A stretch of 64,000 nucleotides of DNA from Neodontobutis hainanensis (Eukaryota; Chordata; Actinopteri; Gobiiformes; Odontobutidae): positions 2,935,001-2,999,000 of the forward strand of contig JALDNG010000007.1 of the NCBI GenBank assembly GCA_024349245.1, written 5' to 3'. The number at the start of each line of letters is the position of its first letter. Position 1 is the stretch's first letter. Positions 14,001 to 29,234 of the stretch are shown here, piece by piece. The position numbers and the translations under genes were made by a program. The notes beneath the pieces are model-generated. The model was not told the origin of the DNA. It did not search any database and saw only the letters and a program-made list of their open reading frames with translations.

Positions 14001-17000
14001 TTAGATTCGAACTAATGTCCTCGGGATTCTGAGTGTGCAGTCACATTAATGAAGGTGGCATTTTATGTTTTACAAAAGATATCAATTGTAAATATTATAT
14101 TGTTTTTGGTGCGTGTTTTATCACCTTCTGAATGGAAGTGGTTGTTGGGGGACTTTAGTCTATGTCCAGTTCTACTCCAAGTGTTGATTCAGCAACGAAG
14201 ATGCAGCAGAAGGGCAGTCTAAGCTACTGCAATCAACCTCAATTGACTCCAAAACCTCAACCAATTACTCACAACCTCCTAATAACAATGACCCATAACA
14301 GTATCTAAGGGCCTCCAGTGCACTCACCACTGCGTCACTGTACAATTATTCAGATCACAGCTGAACAAGAGCAATGCATGGAATTGTTGGAATTGAGTAA
14401 TTATAGGGGCAGCTGGCTATGACTCCAAATGCCACAAGCTGAGCAATTAAGTAATAGTCTGGTATCCAGGGTAACCTTTCTGAAGAAAAATAATGTCTAT
14501 ATAATATAGTCCTATCTGATCATGGAGTGTGACCAGAGCGCCTGGTGACTACGTGATTGAGAAAAAGGTATTTCTGACTGCGTTTTTATGTTAAAGTTAG
14601 AGACAAGCTCCAGACTTCTTCTTTCTTCCTGGACCTCACTGCCTCCACTGCATTGGTCATCCTTCAAATGAAAGGGAGAGACAATGGTGTGAGCTTTCAT
14701 CACAAAGTATGAGAAAATGAGTCAAGGCTTTATTATTTATCACAAGGCTGGCAGTCTGAACTTTTGAACACAATATCTCCATTTGCATCACCGGAACCAA
14801 CACCATCTTCTTTCATCCTCAGCATTAAGAATTGAGCTCAATGTGTCACCCCTGGTCAGCGCTGTTCAGATCTCTATATCCACAGCATATTGTAGCTAAA
14901 GACATCAGCAACCTTTGCACACCAATTGAAAGCAAAATAAATTATTGAGGAAAAATTGTCTATACATTGACATTTAAAATACTCTGGAACATTCATTATG
15001 TTTAGTTTAGGTTATCTTTTTTGTCCTAAGATAAAATACTTTTGATCTAACTGTAACAATGTCATAATTACTGTTAGCAATGTTGTATACTTTTGCAAAA
15101 GGCAAGCATTATAGCATATGGGATATAAAGCTCTAAATGTCATACAACAAGATACTTCCATGAAAATATTCAGAACAACACAAGTGGAGAATGGAGAAAC
15201 AACAATGCAGCAACTAAAATTTTGACCCAGATATGAAAGGTTGTTTTCTTTGCAGAAGTCACCTTTGTAGACTGATACAGTGAAGTATGGCTGTGCTGTC
15301 CCCACTGCACGAGGTAAAAGTGGGACACAGCCAGACTTAATTTAGCGGGAGCGCATGTGTTGCACATAACATTGGGGCTGGTTGCCTAGTCACAACGGAA
15401 CACAGCACTGCATCCTGGTCCCAGAGTGTGGAGTGGAGATGCTGACTAAGCCAAATCCCTCAGCTGCAGGGTGGAATTGGCCCCCAGGAGCACAATGTCT
15501 GACCCACAAAACTCCACACTGCACTTTAAAGTACTAGCATACATTAAGTTTAGCAAGAGTTTACTTCCTAACACAGACCCATGTGCTTATGTTAGCTTAA
15601 ATGACTAGAAGATTTGGTAGTAAGAGACCAATATAGATATCTTATTTGTTTGATTTTGAATTTAGACTAGATACAAGGTTCTTCTGTAACTGGGAGGAAA
15701 TAAATAGACTTTTTGTTCTTGAATTAGCTTTAAAACCACTCTGGTCATAAAGTTATCTATGACAGATACAAAAAGCTTGGTTGTATGTGTGGTAGCCTAA
15801 GGCTAACTTGCCTGTGGCAACAGACCACTGGGCCATCGGCTCCCATTAACCACTGGCCTACAAGGGGGGATAGAATTGCAAACAGACAAGCGCTCAAGAC
15901 TTTATATTTAGAGACACGCTGCTGAGGTTCTGCTCTCTCCGTTTTTGTTCCATCTTGAAAGGCAAAGCTTGCAGACTGTAACCTGGCAACAGGTTAGGTA
16001 CTCTTTACTTAATATGTGCTTTTATAAAACAAGAAAAAAAAACAGTTTAATCCAGTTGAGAAAGTCAGGCAAGTTTCCTCGTATGGCAAAATGCCATCAC
16101 ACTGGATTTTTTTATTGTTTTATTAGGACTCGTAACAAAAATATGAATAAAATGACCTGTATAAATTCTATAGACAGTAAAATGGTAGAGGTATGTTTCA
16201 CAGACTAATTCATAATACTCTTAAAGTTTCCCTTGTGGAAACTTGTTTATAGAAGCATGCTTTTTATGTGGGATTGATTAGAAGAATGGCTATTCATCAC
16301 ACTCATAGATAAAGCATGGGGTTTCTTTCAGGAAAAGAAGGCCACCGTTTTCGATCCATTAATAATGTGTGAAATACAGACCTTATTATGATGATATATC
16401 ATTGGATCGTAGTATTTGTCTGATTTGGTCTTTTACTTAGGTTTTTTATTTGGCTTATAATCATGTAGCTTTGAGCTGTGTCAGTGATCATTATATGTGT
16501 GAACTGTGATTGCATGGCACCATGAAGTGTTAAGTGAATTACATTGTGCTATTGTTGCAGTCGACTCTCTTGTGTGTTGTTTCAGCCCTGAACAAACCGT
16601 AAACAAAATCTGTGTCTATTCAAATAACATGGCCTCCATTATGTCATCGGAAAAGCATGAAGGTCATTGATCAGGAGGGTGTCATTAGCAACTGACACTT
16701 TAATTCATCCACAGTAATTGTCAACATGGTGGAGAATGTACCAGTAAGAAGATCAGCTATAGTAAGTAGTGAACGACACAAACTTATACTTATAAAAAAT
16801 ATGTCTGAGCAGTTGAGAGATGAGTTAAATAAAAGAAGCTGTTGTCCAGTACTCTTTCATTTCCCAGCCTAAACCAGAGACTTGTGCGAACATTTCCATG
16901 CCAACATTGATCAGTGTTATAAGGTAAATGGCCCTCTGGATTCTGTACAGGAAATTTTGTCCTAATTGTTAAAGCTAACACGGTGGAACCTGTACTGTGT

Positions 17001-18875
17001 TCTTTGGGATCCAGTGGGCACACCGGCAGCTGGCTCCATTTTGTTGTCAAACACAAGAAGAAGGGAAAAAAGCCTGAGTTGTATCATCGGGGAGAGAGGA
17101 CACTTGGCTTTATTAATAGTAACAGACCCATGACAGTGAACAGAGAGTAGCCTGTGTGAGCTGCCTTTTATTGCAACTACCCTCGCATAGCCCACAATCT
17201 CCCACTTCCCTCCAGCCCAGCATCTTATGAAATATGTACAAGGCAAACAGAGGTGGGGTTGATGCGCAGACCTTCCTCTTCTATGACTAACCACTACACG
17301 TCCAGTACCATTACTTATTTATAGGCCATGCCGTGTAAGTGCCAGAGTGGCCTTGCTTGCTTCCCTCCATGCCATAAGGGAACTTTCATAACACCCTGTT
17401 TACATTTCAACCACTAAGAGACGAGTGATAACAAAAAGGGATCTCCAATTAGTTACAGTGTCCAGAGCATGGGCGAGACACACGGTGCAGTGAAAGCTCC
17501 AATGAATATTTGTAATGTGTTGTTAAAACTTTGGTTTGCACTGCTCATTATCCAATATTATTGGAGCCAATGATACTTTTCCAAGTCCTTTTATGTTGCT
17601 TCTTTGATGAAAGTACCTTTAAAAACAACTTATAGTTCCTTTCTCCAGACATGTATGTTTAATAATTGAGACTGGACATTAACAATCAAGAAAACTTAAA
17701 ATAATTCTGACAAATGATTATTATGTTACATCATCAATTATTGCAACTACAGTACCTTAAAAAATATGTGGGATTTATTATCCGCAAGTAAACAAAATAG
17801 TGTGACAAGCCAATTTCCTTTCTCCAGTGTTATTGTTTTCATAGAAAGAAAGTGAAGAAACTTCAAATCTGGATCAAGAATACTGTGACTTTGGCAACAT
17901 CTACATTTAAAGAATAACTGAGCATTCAATGGTATTGTGGCAGATGACTTTTCAAGCCATCCACTGTTTTTCCCCCAAAGAAGTCTATAAATGTTTCTTT
18001 TATGAATTATATTACATAGTATTTATCTAATTATAATTTAATCTCAGTAACCATGTGAAAGCAATGTATCCTCCCTCCCTTATGGCAATGTAGGTCAAAT
18101 CTTTCTGCAACTGTGCCTCTTGAGTGTCTCAACATGAAGCTAGTTCTCCCCCATCTCTGGATGCCACCAAACACAGAGCTGGTACCACCTCTTGGGACAC
18201 ACACACAAACACACTCTCTGCACATTCTGACAGAAGTGGAGCCAGCCAGACCTCAGACATGTTCCCATACTGCACCAGTGTTCAGGACCTTCATTGCCAC
18301 TGTATCCCCAAACCACTATCCTGCACCACGCCTCATAGATCCAGTCTCAGGCCAAGCCAACCCTAACCCAGCTGTGTGTGATGTGGCCCAGACCTGGCTG
18401 TCATGAGTCCATCCACGCCATGCCTTTCCACAACTCCCACACCCTAATCTTTCTCATCACTTGTCTCTAGATAGTCGGGGGCTTGGGATTGACGGCAGGC
18501 TTGCAGCTTCCGTCCTTGCCGTGGCCATCTGCTTTGTGAGTCCAAGGAAAGTGAGAGGAACAGTTGCATGTGTCTGCCAACCAGCCAGCTAGCCTCGCTG
18601 AGGGTCGCTATGTCCAAAAACGCTGTGCCGTGCCGCAGAATCTTAACTCACTGTCACAGAGCCGTCCACTGTGATTGATCTGGTCCATTTAGTCAGAGCA
18701 GCCAAGTCTGGGGGAGGCCTGGTCCTTGTGTAGCCCCTCAAGCCTCGTCAGCCCACTCTAGCCCTGACATCCCGACTAGCACAACACAAACACCAGAGCC
18801 CTGCCAGCTGGACTGCTTATCAGTTAACAGGCTGCAGGCCTAAAATCAGCCTTACACGGTCGGCCGCAGCTCATA

Positions 18876-18912
18876 ATAGCATTTTATGATAGCATTTATA
18901 ATAGCATTTTGT
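18876..18912. repeat. Short tandem repeat, ATAATAGCATTTT-type
   Basis: Three imperfect head-to-tail copies of a unit about 13-16 bases long. Confidence 0.7.
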
Positions 18913-21900
18913 TGGAAGGGCACAGTATTTTGTCTAGGGTTAAAGATTAAACAGTGTCTCTGTCCCGCCAAATTTACACATCACAAGAGAAGAGAAGACT
19001 ACACTATCTTGGTGTAGCAAATGTCTTGATTTTGCAGAATAAACAAAATAGACTTATAAGTGACAGATGAAAACGAATTCGGAGGAAATTAAATAGGTCA
19101 TCAGTTTAGGTTTGTGCAGTTTTATTTTACAGATTTATTCCCTATTCACCATATTTACTTATTCCTATCCTTTTCATTGGACATGGGCTCTGGCTTGGCT
19201 CATTCCAAGGAAGACATTAAATTGGTGTTTAGTTACTATGAAAATGAGTTCCCGAGACACGGAGGTCATGGCCACAGCTCTTCACGCAGTTGCTTTTTTG
19301 TGGTCTGTGCATTACATCACTTTGAAATCAGGCTTGTCTAATGCACCGACTTCTCAATGCTCCCCTTCAATAGACCTTGTGTTAGTTTTGGGAATGTTCA
19401 TGTCCGATGGTTTTCCTTAAAATTCCAACCACATCACACAGACTTATTTTACTTTTTCAACTTCAGAGTGCCGAGAATAAATCGATTCTTCCAAAAGCTC
19501 CATTTCACTGTATAAACAGAAAATGATTGTAGATTTAGCGTTACAGGTTATGTGAGGTTTACTTGATTTGCTGATATGGATGTGACATTTAGCTGAAAGA
19601 AACATTGCAATAAACCTTTGTGGGCACTGAAGCAAGGCAAAGATACAGACCTTTTCATTTAAAAGACAGAATTCCGATGAAAAATGGAGCCAGTGTGCTG
19701 CATGAACACCGAGTGAGTCTCACAAACTCAGGGAAGTTGTTAGGGGAAGTTGCGTGTTCTTTCGCACTTTAATATTTAACAAGAGGAAAGCTTTTTCTCT
19801 GAACCTTTATGGTGTCCTTTTGGTCACTATATTTTTTTCTTCTTCATGTTGTCAAGCTTTTCTCTTTCTCAGTCTCTTATGCATGTCTCGCTGTCTCCCT
19901 GTCGTTTTCTATTTCTGTGTTACTTTCTCAGTGGGGAAAAAAACAAATAAAGCTATAACACTGTTTAGAAGCATCTAAAACGGTGAGTGGAACCAAAGAT
20001 TATTGATTTTTAAAAGATTTGATAATTAAATTATTAGTGGAGTTACTGAAGTGTCCCAATAAATGACTAACTCCTCAGCTCCTATGTATTCAGCTAAATT
20101 ATTTTTATACTGTAACATGAATTGTGATTTAATTCTGTTGTTTTAAGAGTCATCTCCAGTTGTGCTTTTGTGATTACATTACCCCTGATTGTAAGAGATT
20201 TCAATCTTTATCTGTCACACAAACTTTCCCTATCTGACTGAGGCATTCTGTCTGTGTGCTGTCCATTCTGCAGGCTGTCCAAGGACCACCATGGGAACTT
20301 TCCTCAAAGCGGGAAAGATTGTGGGAGTGCAGTGTCAGTTGGGGAACTTTTCTCATGTGAAAAGGATCTGGTCGTACCGTTGAAAAATACAGCACTACAA
20401 ACTAAGAGCATCCGTGACCTGATAATGAAGCACTCTGTAGTGGCAGCCCTCCTCGTATTTATTTTTTTTTCTTTCTCCACATTCAAAGCCAGGTTAATTA
20501 AAGACCTCTTAATTCCCTAAAATATAATCATGACACTTTTGCAAGCAGCAAGGTAATATGATCTCATATTTTTGTCACTGCTGCTTACCGTGTCGCAAAG
20601 TACTTTTAAGCGTGTCTCCGATGGTGACATCTCGTCATGGCACAGTATGAAATGGTCCTGAAGTTGAATGAGACTCAAACAAAGCATGAGGGAATTAGTA
20701 CATGCAAGGCACAGTTCCAGAAAGTGTTTATGTTCTTCTTAAAGCCTTTCTCTGGCAGAAGCGATTACATGAACGTCTTCTACTTATTTGTTTTCATCTA
20801 AACGTTTGGCTGAGGCGTTTATCCATTTTGACAAGCACATAATATGGCTTTTGCTGCTGAGAGGGAGAAAAGGAGCGGGATCGGAGGAGAGGGAGGCATA
20901 AAATGTGAAAGTTAAAACAGAGGCTGTATGCCGGGGTTTTATCACTTTTCTTGCTCTTCCCATCCTCTCGTTAACAACACGCTTAACTCCCCAAAGATGT
21001 GTTGAAAGATCACAATAATCCCCTCGAAATGACATTAGTCTTCACTCTCCTCTTTGAGTAGGTGGAATGTATCTGAGCCAAATTACTGAAGACACTCTAG
21101 GGTGTTGGGTATGATGTGATAAACACATAAAGTTCTCAATGTAATTTGATTAAGTCTAAAAAAGTATAAATATGGTGTCTGCACAACATTGCATGGTAAG
21201 TCAATTAGGAGCTTTACAGTAAGAAAAAAAAGAGTCCACGTGAGAGTTTGACTTGACTTACAGAGCTGTTGAAGATTACCAGATTAAGAACTAAACATTT
21301 AGTCTAAAACTTTCTGCCGTGAAAAAACACTTTAAAACACGGTAATTGCAGACGTTGTTATTTTAGAAACATTCCACTGTTAATTCCAACACCTAATTTA
21401 AACTAAACAAATGTTATATCGAAAAAATACACTACCGGCTGTTTCAACCAGACTTGAAGACCAGTCCAAAAGACATAATAATGGCTGAATGGCCCTCTAA
21501 CATTCTTTCTCAACTGCTTTCAAAATAGAGCGTTACAGAATATGGACCTCTCCCTTCACCAGTAGTGCCTTTTCAACAGAGCAAAAGCTGCAGCAAAGTG
21601 CTTATTTCTACTCCATCAAATGGAGAGCCAGGAAGGCTCAACTTGAGTGCGCTCAGCTCCTAAAATTGCGGCCAAGATTTGCCACTGACTTTTCAAACAG
21701 ATTCTACTGATAGTAACCAGTGTGAATGTTGAGGGGCAAGAGTAAAGTTAAAATGTTTCTTGGGTCAAATCGATCATTTGTCTTACATACATACAGACTG
21801 GCCTCTAGTGTCTTTTCTGCCCATATAAAGCATGTCTGTCTGTTTGCCAATCCACTTCCCCCAGTGTGTGTGAAGTGTTGGATAATTAGCTGCCTTATCA

Positions 21901-23666
21901 GCCTGGGACACAGGCAGTCTCCTCTCCACTGACAGGTCATGGAGCCCAGGACCAGCGGGAGGTTGGAGGAGAAAGCGGTGGGTTGATAAGGCCACAGTAG
22001 GCGAGACAAGGAGGATGGAGAGACCAAGAGAAGGTAAAACAGGATGAGTAAAGAGGGGGATGGGCTCAAGAACAGGCCTGAACAAGAGGAGAGGGATGAG
22101 GAGGCCAGACCGCGGAGATGGAGCACTTAAAAAGGAGGAGACAGTTAGGCCCCGCAAGGACAGAGCAGCTGCTCCGGCCTATCAGCGCTTCTTCAAGACC
22201 TCGGCACTCATTAGCATAAATTCAAATGACAAATGTGGCCCGCTTTGGCAAGGACTAATTAATTCACAAAGGGAGGGGAACTCGCCAGAGTAAAAATTCA
22301 AACCATTCAATGCCACAGGCCATAACAAGTGTTAAGCAGGAGCACGTTGAGTTACATTGTGTTTTAGAATTATTACAGTAAAGTGAAAGTAAAGGTTATT
22401 CACTTATGTTTAGATTTGTTTTTGTTTTATGTTTGGTTTGTAAATATTCAATCTGAAAAATCTTTTTGATGAAGTACTTAAAGAGGTTCTGTTTTTTCTA
22501 AATTTACTGCTAGTTCTCAGTTACACTGATTACACTCATAGGTTTAGTTCTGCATTTTGACTCACACACATTTGGACTTCTTGATTTATAACAAGGAACA
22601 AAGGACCAAAAAAGATTGCTCAGCTCTGAAGTGACAGAAGGTTGCAGTGAAAGAAGCAAGTGAAGGGAGAAGGATAAGTGCTCCCCCTTGTGTTCAGCGC
22701 TCAAACCTCTTCTTCCAGTCTAGATTTAAACTGTTCAAATACATTAAATTAACACAACATGCATTGATGTCATTTTACGGCTGCTCCTTCTTGGTACAAT
22801 ATATAACAAAAATTTTAGAAATGATGGGGCAAATGGATAAAAAAAATAAAAGACATATTTTTAAGATGGCTGATTTGGCAGAATTTGAAAATATCCTCGA
22901 ATTCAAGTCAAACATACATAAAATGCTTGACACAGTGTTAATTATTCCTGACCTGTTCCAGTCAGAGCAGCTGCTATGTTGCTTGTGTAAGACACTGTAA
23001 AACCAGACGTTTTAAAGCATGTGCTTACATTTATATGACTGAAGCACATGAACGGTTCATCATTTCATCTTTTTATTTCACTAAGTAGCACTACAGGAAT
23101 TCCCTACCCTAGCGTTAACTAGAGCTAGGGGTTTTATTTGCAACTGATTCCAGCATTCTGGCAATTAACAAAATGTGCTAGATGTGAATGAACAAGATTA
23201 CCAATAAACTGTGTTCTTTGTGCCCAGTTTGGGTTAACTCCCATTCCCCTTTGTTTCCCACTTTAACTGGCCACAACATCTGGCCTTCATCATGTCCAGG
23301 TGTTCCCAATACAGCACTTGTATTTATGTGTTTGTGGGTGAGTGGGTGACTGTATCTGAAGCTGCCTTTTCCAGATTCCCACCTTTTCTCTCGTTATGTC
23401 TTTATCACTTTCACCACCTTCGTCACTTCCATGAGTCTGAATCACACCAACATCAACCAGGTGTGACCATTTTCCTTCCCAAATTCCTTGTTAAAGACTT
23501 CACAATGGTTGCCCGAGAGACTTTGCTACTAAACCAGGCTCTTCTTGTACCATAATTACATCAAAACAGAACATGTTGTGCAGTGTGAGGACTATTTATA
23601 TAGTCGCACCAAGAGCCAGTTTTTGCTCTTTCTGATTCCAGTGAACATCTTTCTGACTACTTTTGG

Positions 23667-23697
23667 TGCCGTTTGCGTGTGTTTGCGTGTGTTTGCG
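23667..23697. repeat. (GTTTGCGTGT)3 tandem repeat
   Basis: Three consecutive copies of a 10-base unit. Confidence 0.8.
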
Positions 23698-25147
23698 TGT
23701 ATGAGACTAAATGGAAGGAGGTTGGCAGGGGTAGTGTGATTCTCCAGGTGGCACACAGGGGCCCCAGTGGCTTCTGCCCATTCCCAATTACCCCTAGACT
23801 CCCACACCTGTGAAATACATTATTTCTTGACCAAAAACACTGAAAGTGGCCACCAGTGTTTTTGTCTGAATTCAGATGACAGCTAAAACGATTCAAAGGC
23901 AATGCTATAACCAACTGTCGGTTCAAAAGGGATCGTTCAAGCAAAGCCACAACTATTATGAGCCTACTATTCATATCTTTGTATGAGACCATCAAAATTT
24001 CCATAGTAGCCTCTGTGTAATATGATTGCTCTCCAATTTAAAATACAGAATCGTCTTTGTTAGAAATATCTCATAATGATGCAATGTTCCAGGCTAGGCA
24101 ATTACAGACAGCCATTTATTTATTTAATAGCATTGCTACCATGACAACAATGTCTTCCTCGTTCATGCTAACATATGATCACTGAGTATGGTCTATTTTA
24201 TTTTCACCTTTACAGAAACAAGAAAGGAGTAATTCTTGCTGATGCAAATAAGAGGTAGACAGGTGCTGGATGACCTTTGAGAAAGAGAAATATATTTCCA
24301 TATTTTTCTATTGCTAAATAAAAATGTGCTTGTTTGTATGTTTGTGTATGATCAACATTGATCATATACACATGAGACTTTGGTCGAAGACAAATCTTGT
24401 CATTGTAACTATCTTTGAAGCACTTGGGTTATCCGCTGTGAGAACTTGGACATCACTAACAATCTGAAATATAAATAGCCTCAAAAAAAAAAAAAACACA
24501 TTAGTTCACTTTATTTATTTATTTATTTTCTGCAAAACTAGTCATTTAAAAAAAATACTTTAGGTGGCATTGTTGCATTCATAATAAAACTAACATTTAT
24601 TAATGGTAAAAGTTTGGGCCCTGCTGAGATAAAAGCATGCAATGTGATATGACAATAATAAAGTTAGTCCGTTATGTCCAGGTATGTGCACTTGGATCGT
24701 AGAGGAAGGGAGTGGAGGAATCGTTAGAGGAAATGGTTTCATGGCTGAGCTGACTGTTTGAGTTAGTGTATCTGCAATGGGCATCGTCTGTTAGCACTCT
24801 GACATGGTGTTGCTCTCGCCTTTGGCATACATCCATCCCTTCAGACTGACACACAAAAGCGACGCACAGACACACTTCTGCACAGAAACACACATGGTGC
24901 GTTTAGCTTGCCTTCCTACGACCTCCCCGCTGCGTCTGACACAGCACCCATGATCCTTTACCTCTCAGGCTGTTAGCTGTCAGAATGACAGGCCATGAGG
25001 ACCTTGACATGTGATGCTGTGAGACAAGATTAAATGTGTCATCATATCTTCAACTAGAGGAACAAAGAGATAACAAAGTCTTTTGAAAAGCTCATTTTTA
25101 TCAATATCATATTATATTCTTAAAAATTTCAAGATACTATAAAATGG

Positions 25148-25149
<2 letters not shown>

Positions 25150-25234
<85 letters not shown>
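25150..25234. repeat. (AT)n microsatellite, about 85 bp
   Basis: Uninterrupted alternating AT, about 42 units, able to fold on itself. It is the longest pure dinucleotide run of its kind in the window. Confidence 0.97.
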
Positions 25235-27875
<2,641 letters not shown>

Positions 27876-28756
27876 TTTGTGTATGGGGAAGGGGGGGTCA
27901 AAGGAGCACAGATGCTTTTGTCGACACGAGCCTTGAGTGATTTACCTAGACTTCTTGACTGATGACTTCTGAAAACGATTAGGCCTTAAACTGAAAGTCA
28001 TCTCTATTGTTAAAGTAATAGTTGCCATTGGTGTTTATGAAATATAAGTTAGACGTGTCAACATTTAAAGTCATTTAGTGGATTGAGAGCAATTTAGAAA
28101 ATCAGTAGATGAAATCCTTTTATCCAAAGTTGATCTCGGATAGTTTAACTGCCTTTCACTGGCTGCCACTGCCTCTGTCATGCTTCCAATTTCTTTCACT
28201 TTCGATGATAGTCATAAAGCCCAGAAAATATCATTTTAGTAAAATACATTCAACATCCAATTTTCTGAACGGAAACATAAATGACTGGTGTAGAGCAAAA
28301 CCCAATAAGACTTATCCAGACAGGCAGTATTTCTTCTGGAACACAGCCTACTTAATAAAAGTCACTTGTGCTTATTTGAATGTCCAGGATAAGCATTTGA
28401 AGTTGAGACAAAGATTATACCAGGCCTGTTGGAAGGTTCAAAGTATACATTTTTAGTTTTTAACTTTGCATTCAGAAAAATAAAAGCATTCATAGCAAGT
28501 CTGTTGCATTAATTAACAACTACCAATGTTCCCCTGTGGTTCCCAACTACTTTGAAGATTCCTTCACAATAGACCCAAAGACTTAACCATTTACAAACCG
28601 AAGAAGGAGAAAAATCCCTGTGATCAGCTCACAATGCCACATGTTGGCTGATTGCAGGCACACAATTTGTAACATAAAGCCAAAAGGCACCTCATGAGAC
28701 TCGTGACAGAAAAAATCCCATGGAGGATATGCTGCCAACCAGTTTTTTGTCTGTTT

Positions 28757-28797
28757 TGTTTTTTTTTTTTTTGTATTTTTTTTTTTTGTTTTTGCTT
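28757..28797. repeat. Poly-T tract
   Basis: About 40 bases of T with single interruptions. Confidence 0.9.
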
Positions 28798-29210
28798 TAA
28801 GATAGAGAGATGTTCTAATCCTTTACTCATTGTTAGGCTTGTGTGGGTCTGGCAAAGGGAAATTGCTTTTTGATGGAAACAGAGACGGGGAGCTTTGCCA
28901 AAGAGGCCTACAGAAGTTAATAGGTTGCTTTCTATGCTGACAGTAAAATCTTGGCTAGAGCCATCAGTAGCTTCCAAGGCTTTATCTGCCTTAGTGGTTT
29001 TAAAGATAATGATAAAACGAGAATAGGACATTGTCAGACACTAAAAGCACTGGTTTAACCAAGACTTACACCAGATGGAATTATAACTTATCAAAAGCTG
29101 ATTTGAGATTGTCTTAAATCCAAACACAATGAGATTCATGTTTTGATACAACAATTTGCACTTCGCTTGTTATTGCAGCCTAGAATTATTTCATTTATTC
29201 GCTTAAAAAC

Positions 29211-29234
29211 AAAAAAAAAAAAAAAAAAAAAAAA
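29211..29234. repeat. Poly-A tract
   Basis: An uninterrupted run of about 23 A residues. Confidence 0.9.

Larger units (their letters stand above)
8031..25149. other. Long gene-free region
   Basis: About 17 kb in which no frame has convincing splice sites, codon structure or family similarity. The longest open frames, including a 140-codon one near 21.7-22.1 kb, look like chance. There are low-complexity bits: three copies of ATAATAGCATTTT near 18,876-18,910 and three copies of GTTTGCGTGT near 23,667-23,697. Islands of more balanced base composition occur near 12.5-12.75, 16.6-16.75, 18.1-18.8, 20.4-20.5 and 21.85-22.28 kb. These could be regulatory, but that is only an impression. Confidence 0.55.

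Noticed and set aside
21704..22157. Overlapping open frames of 124-140 codons on the minus strand
   Set aside because: No family similarity, no splice context and overlapping frames of equal quality. The composition explains the lack of stops.
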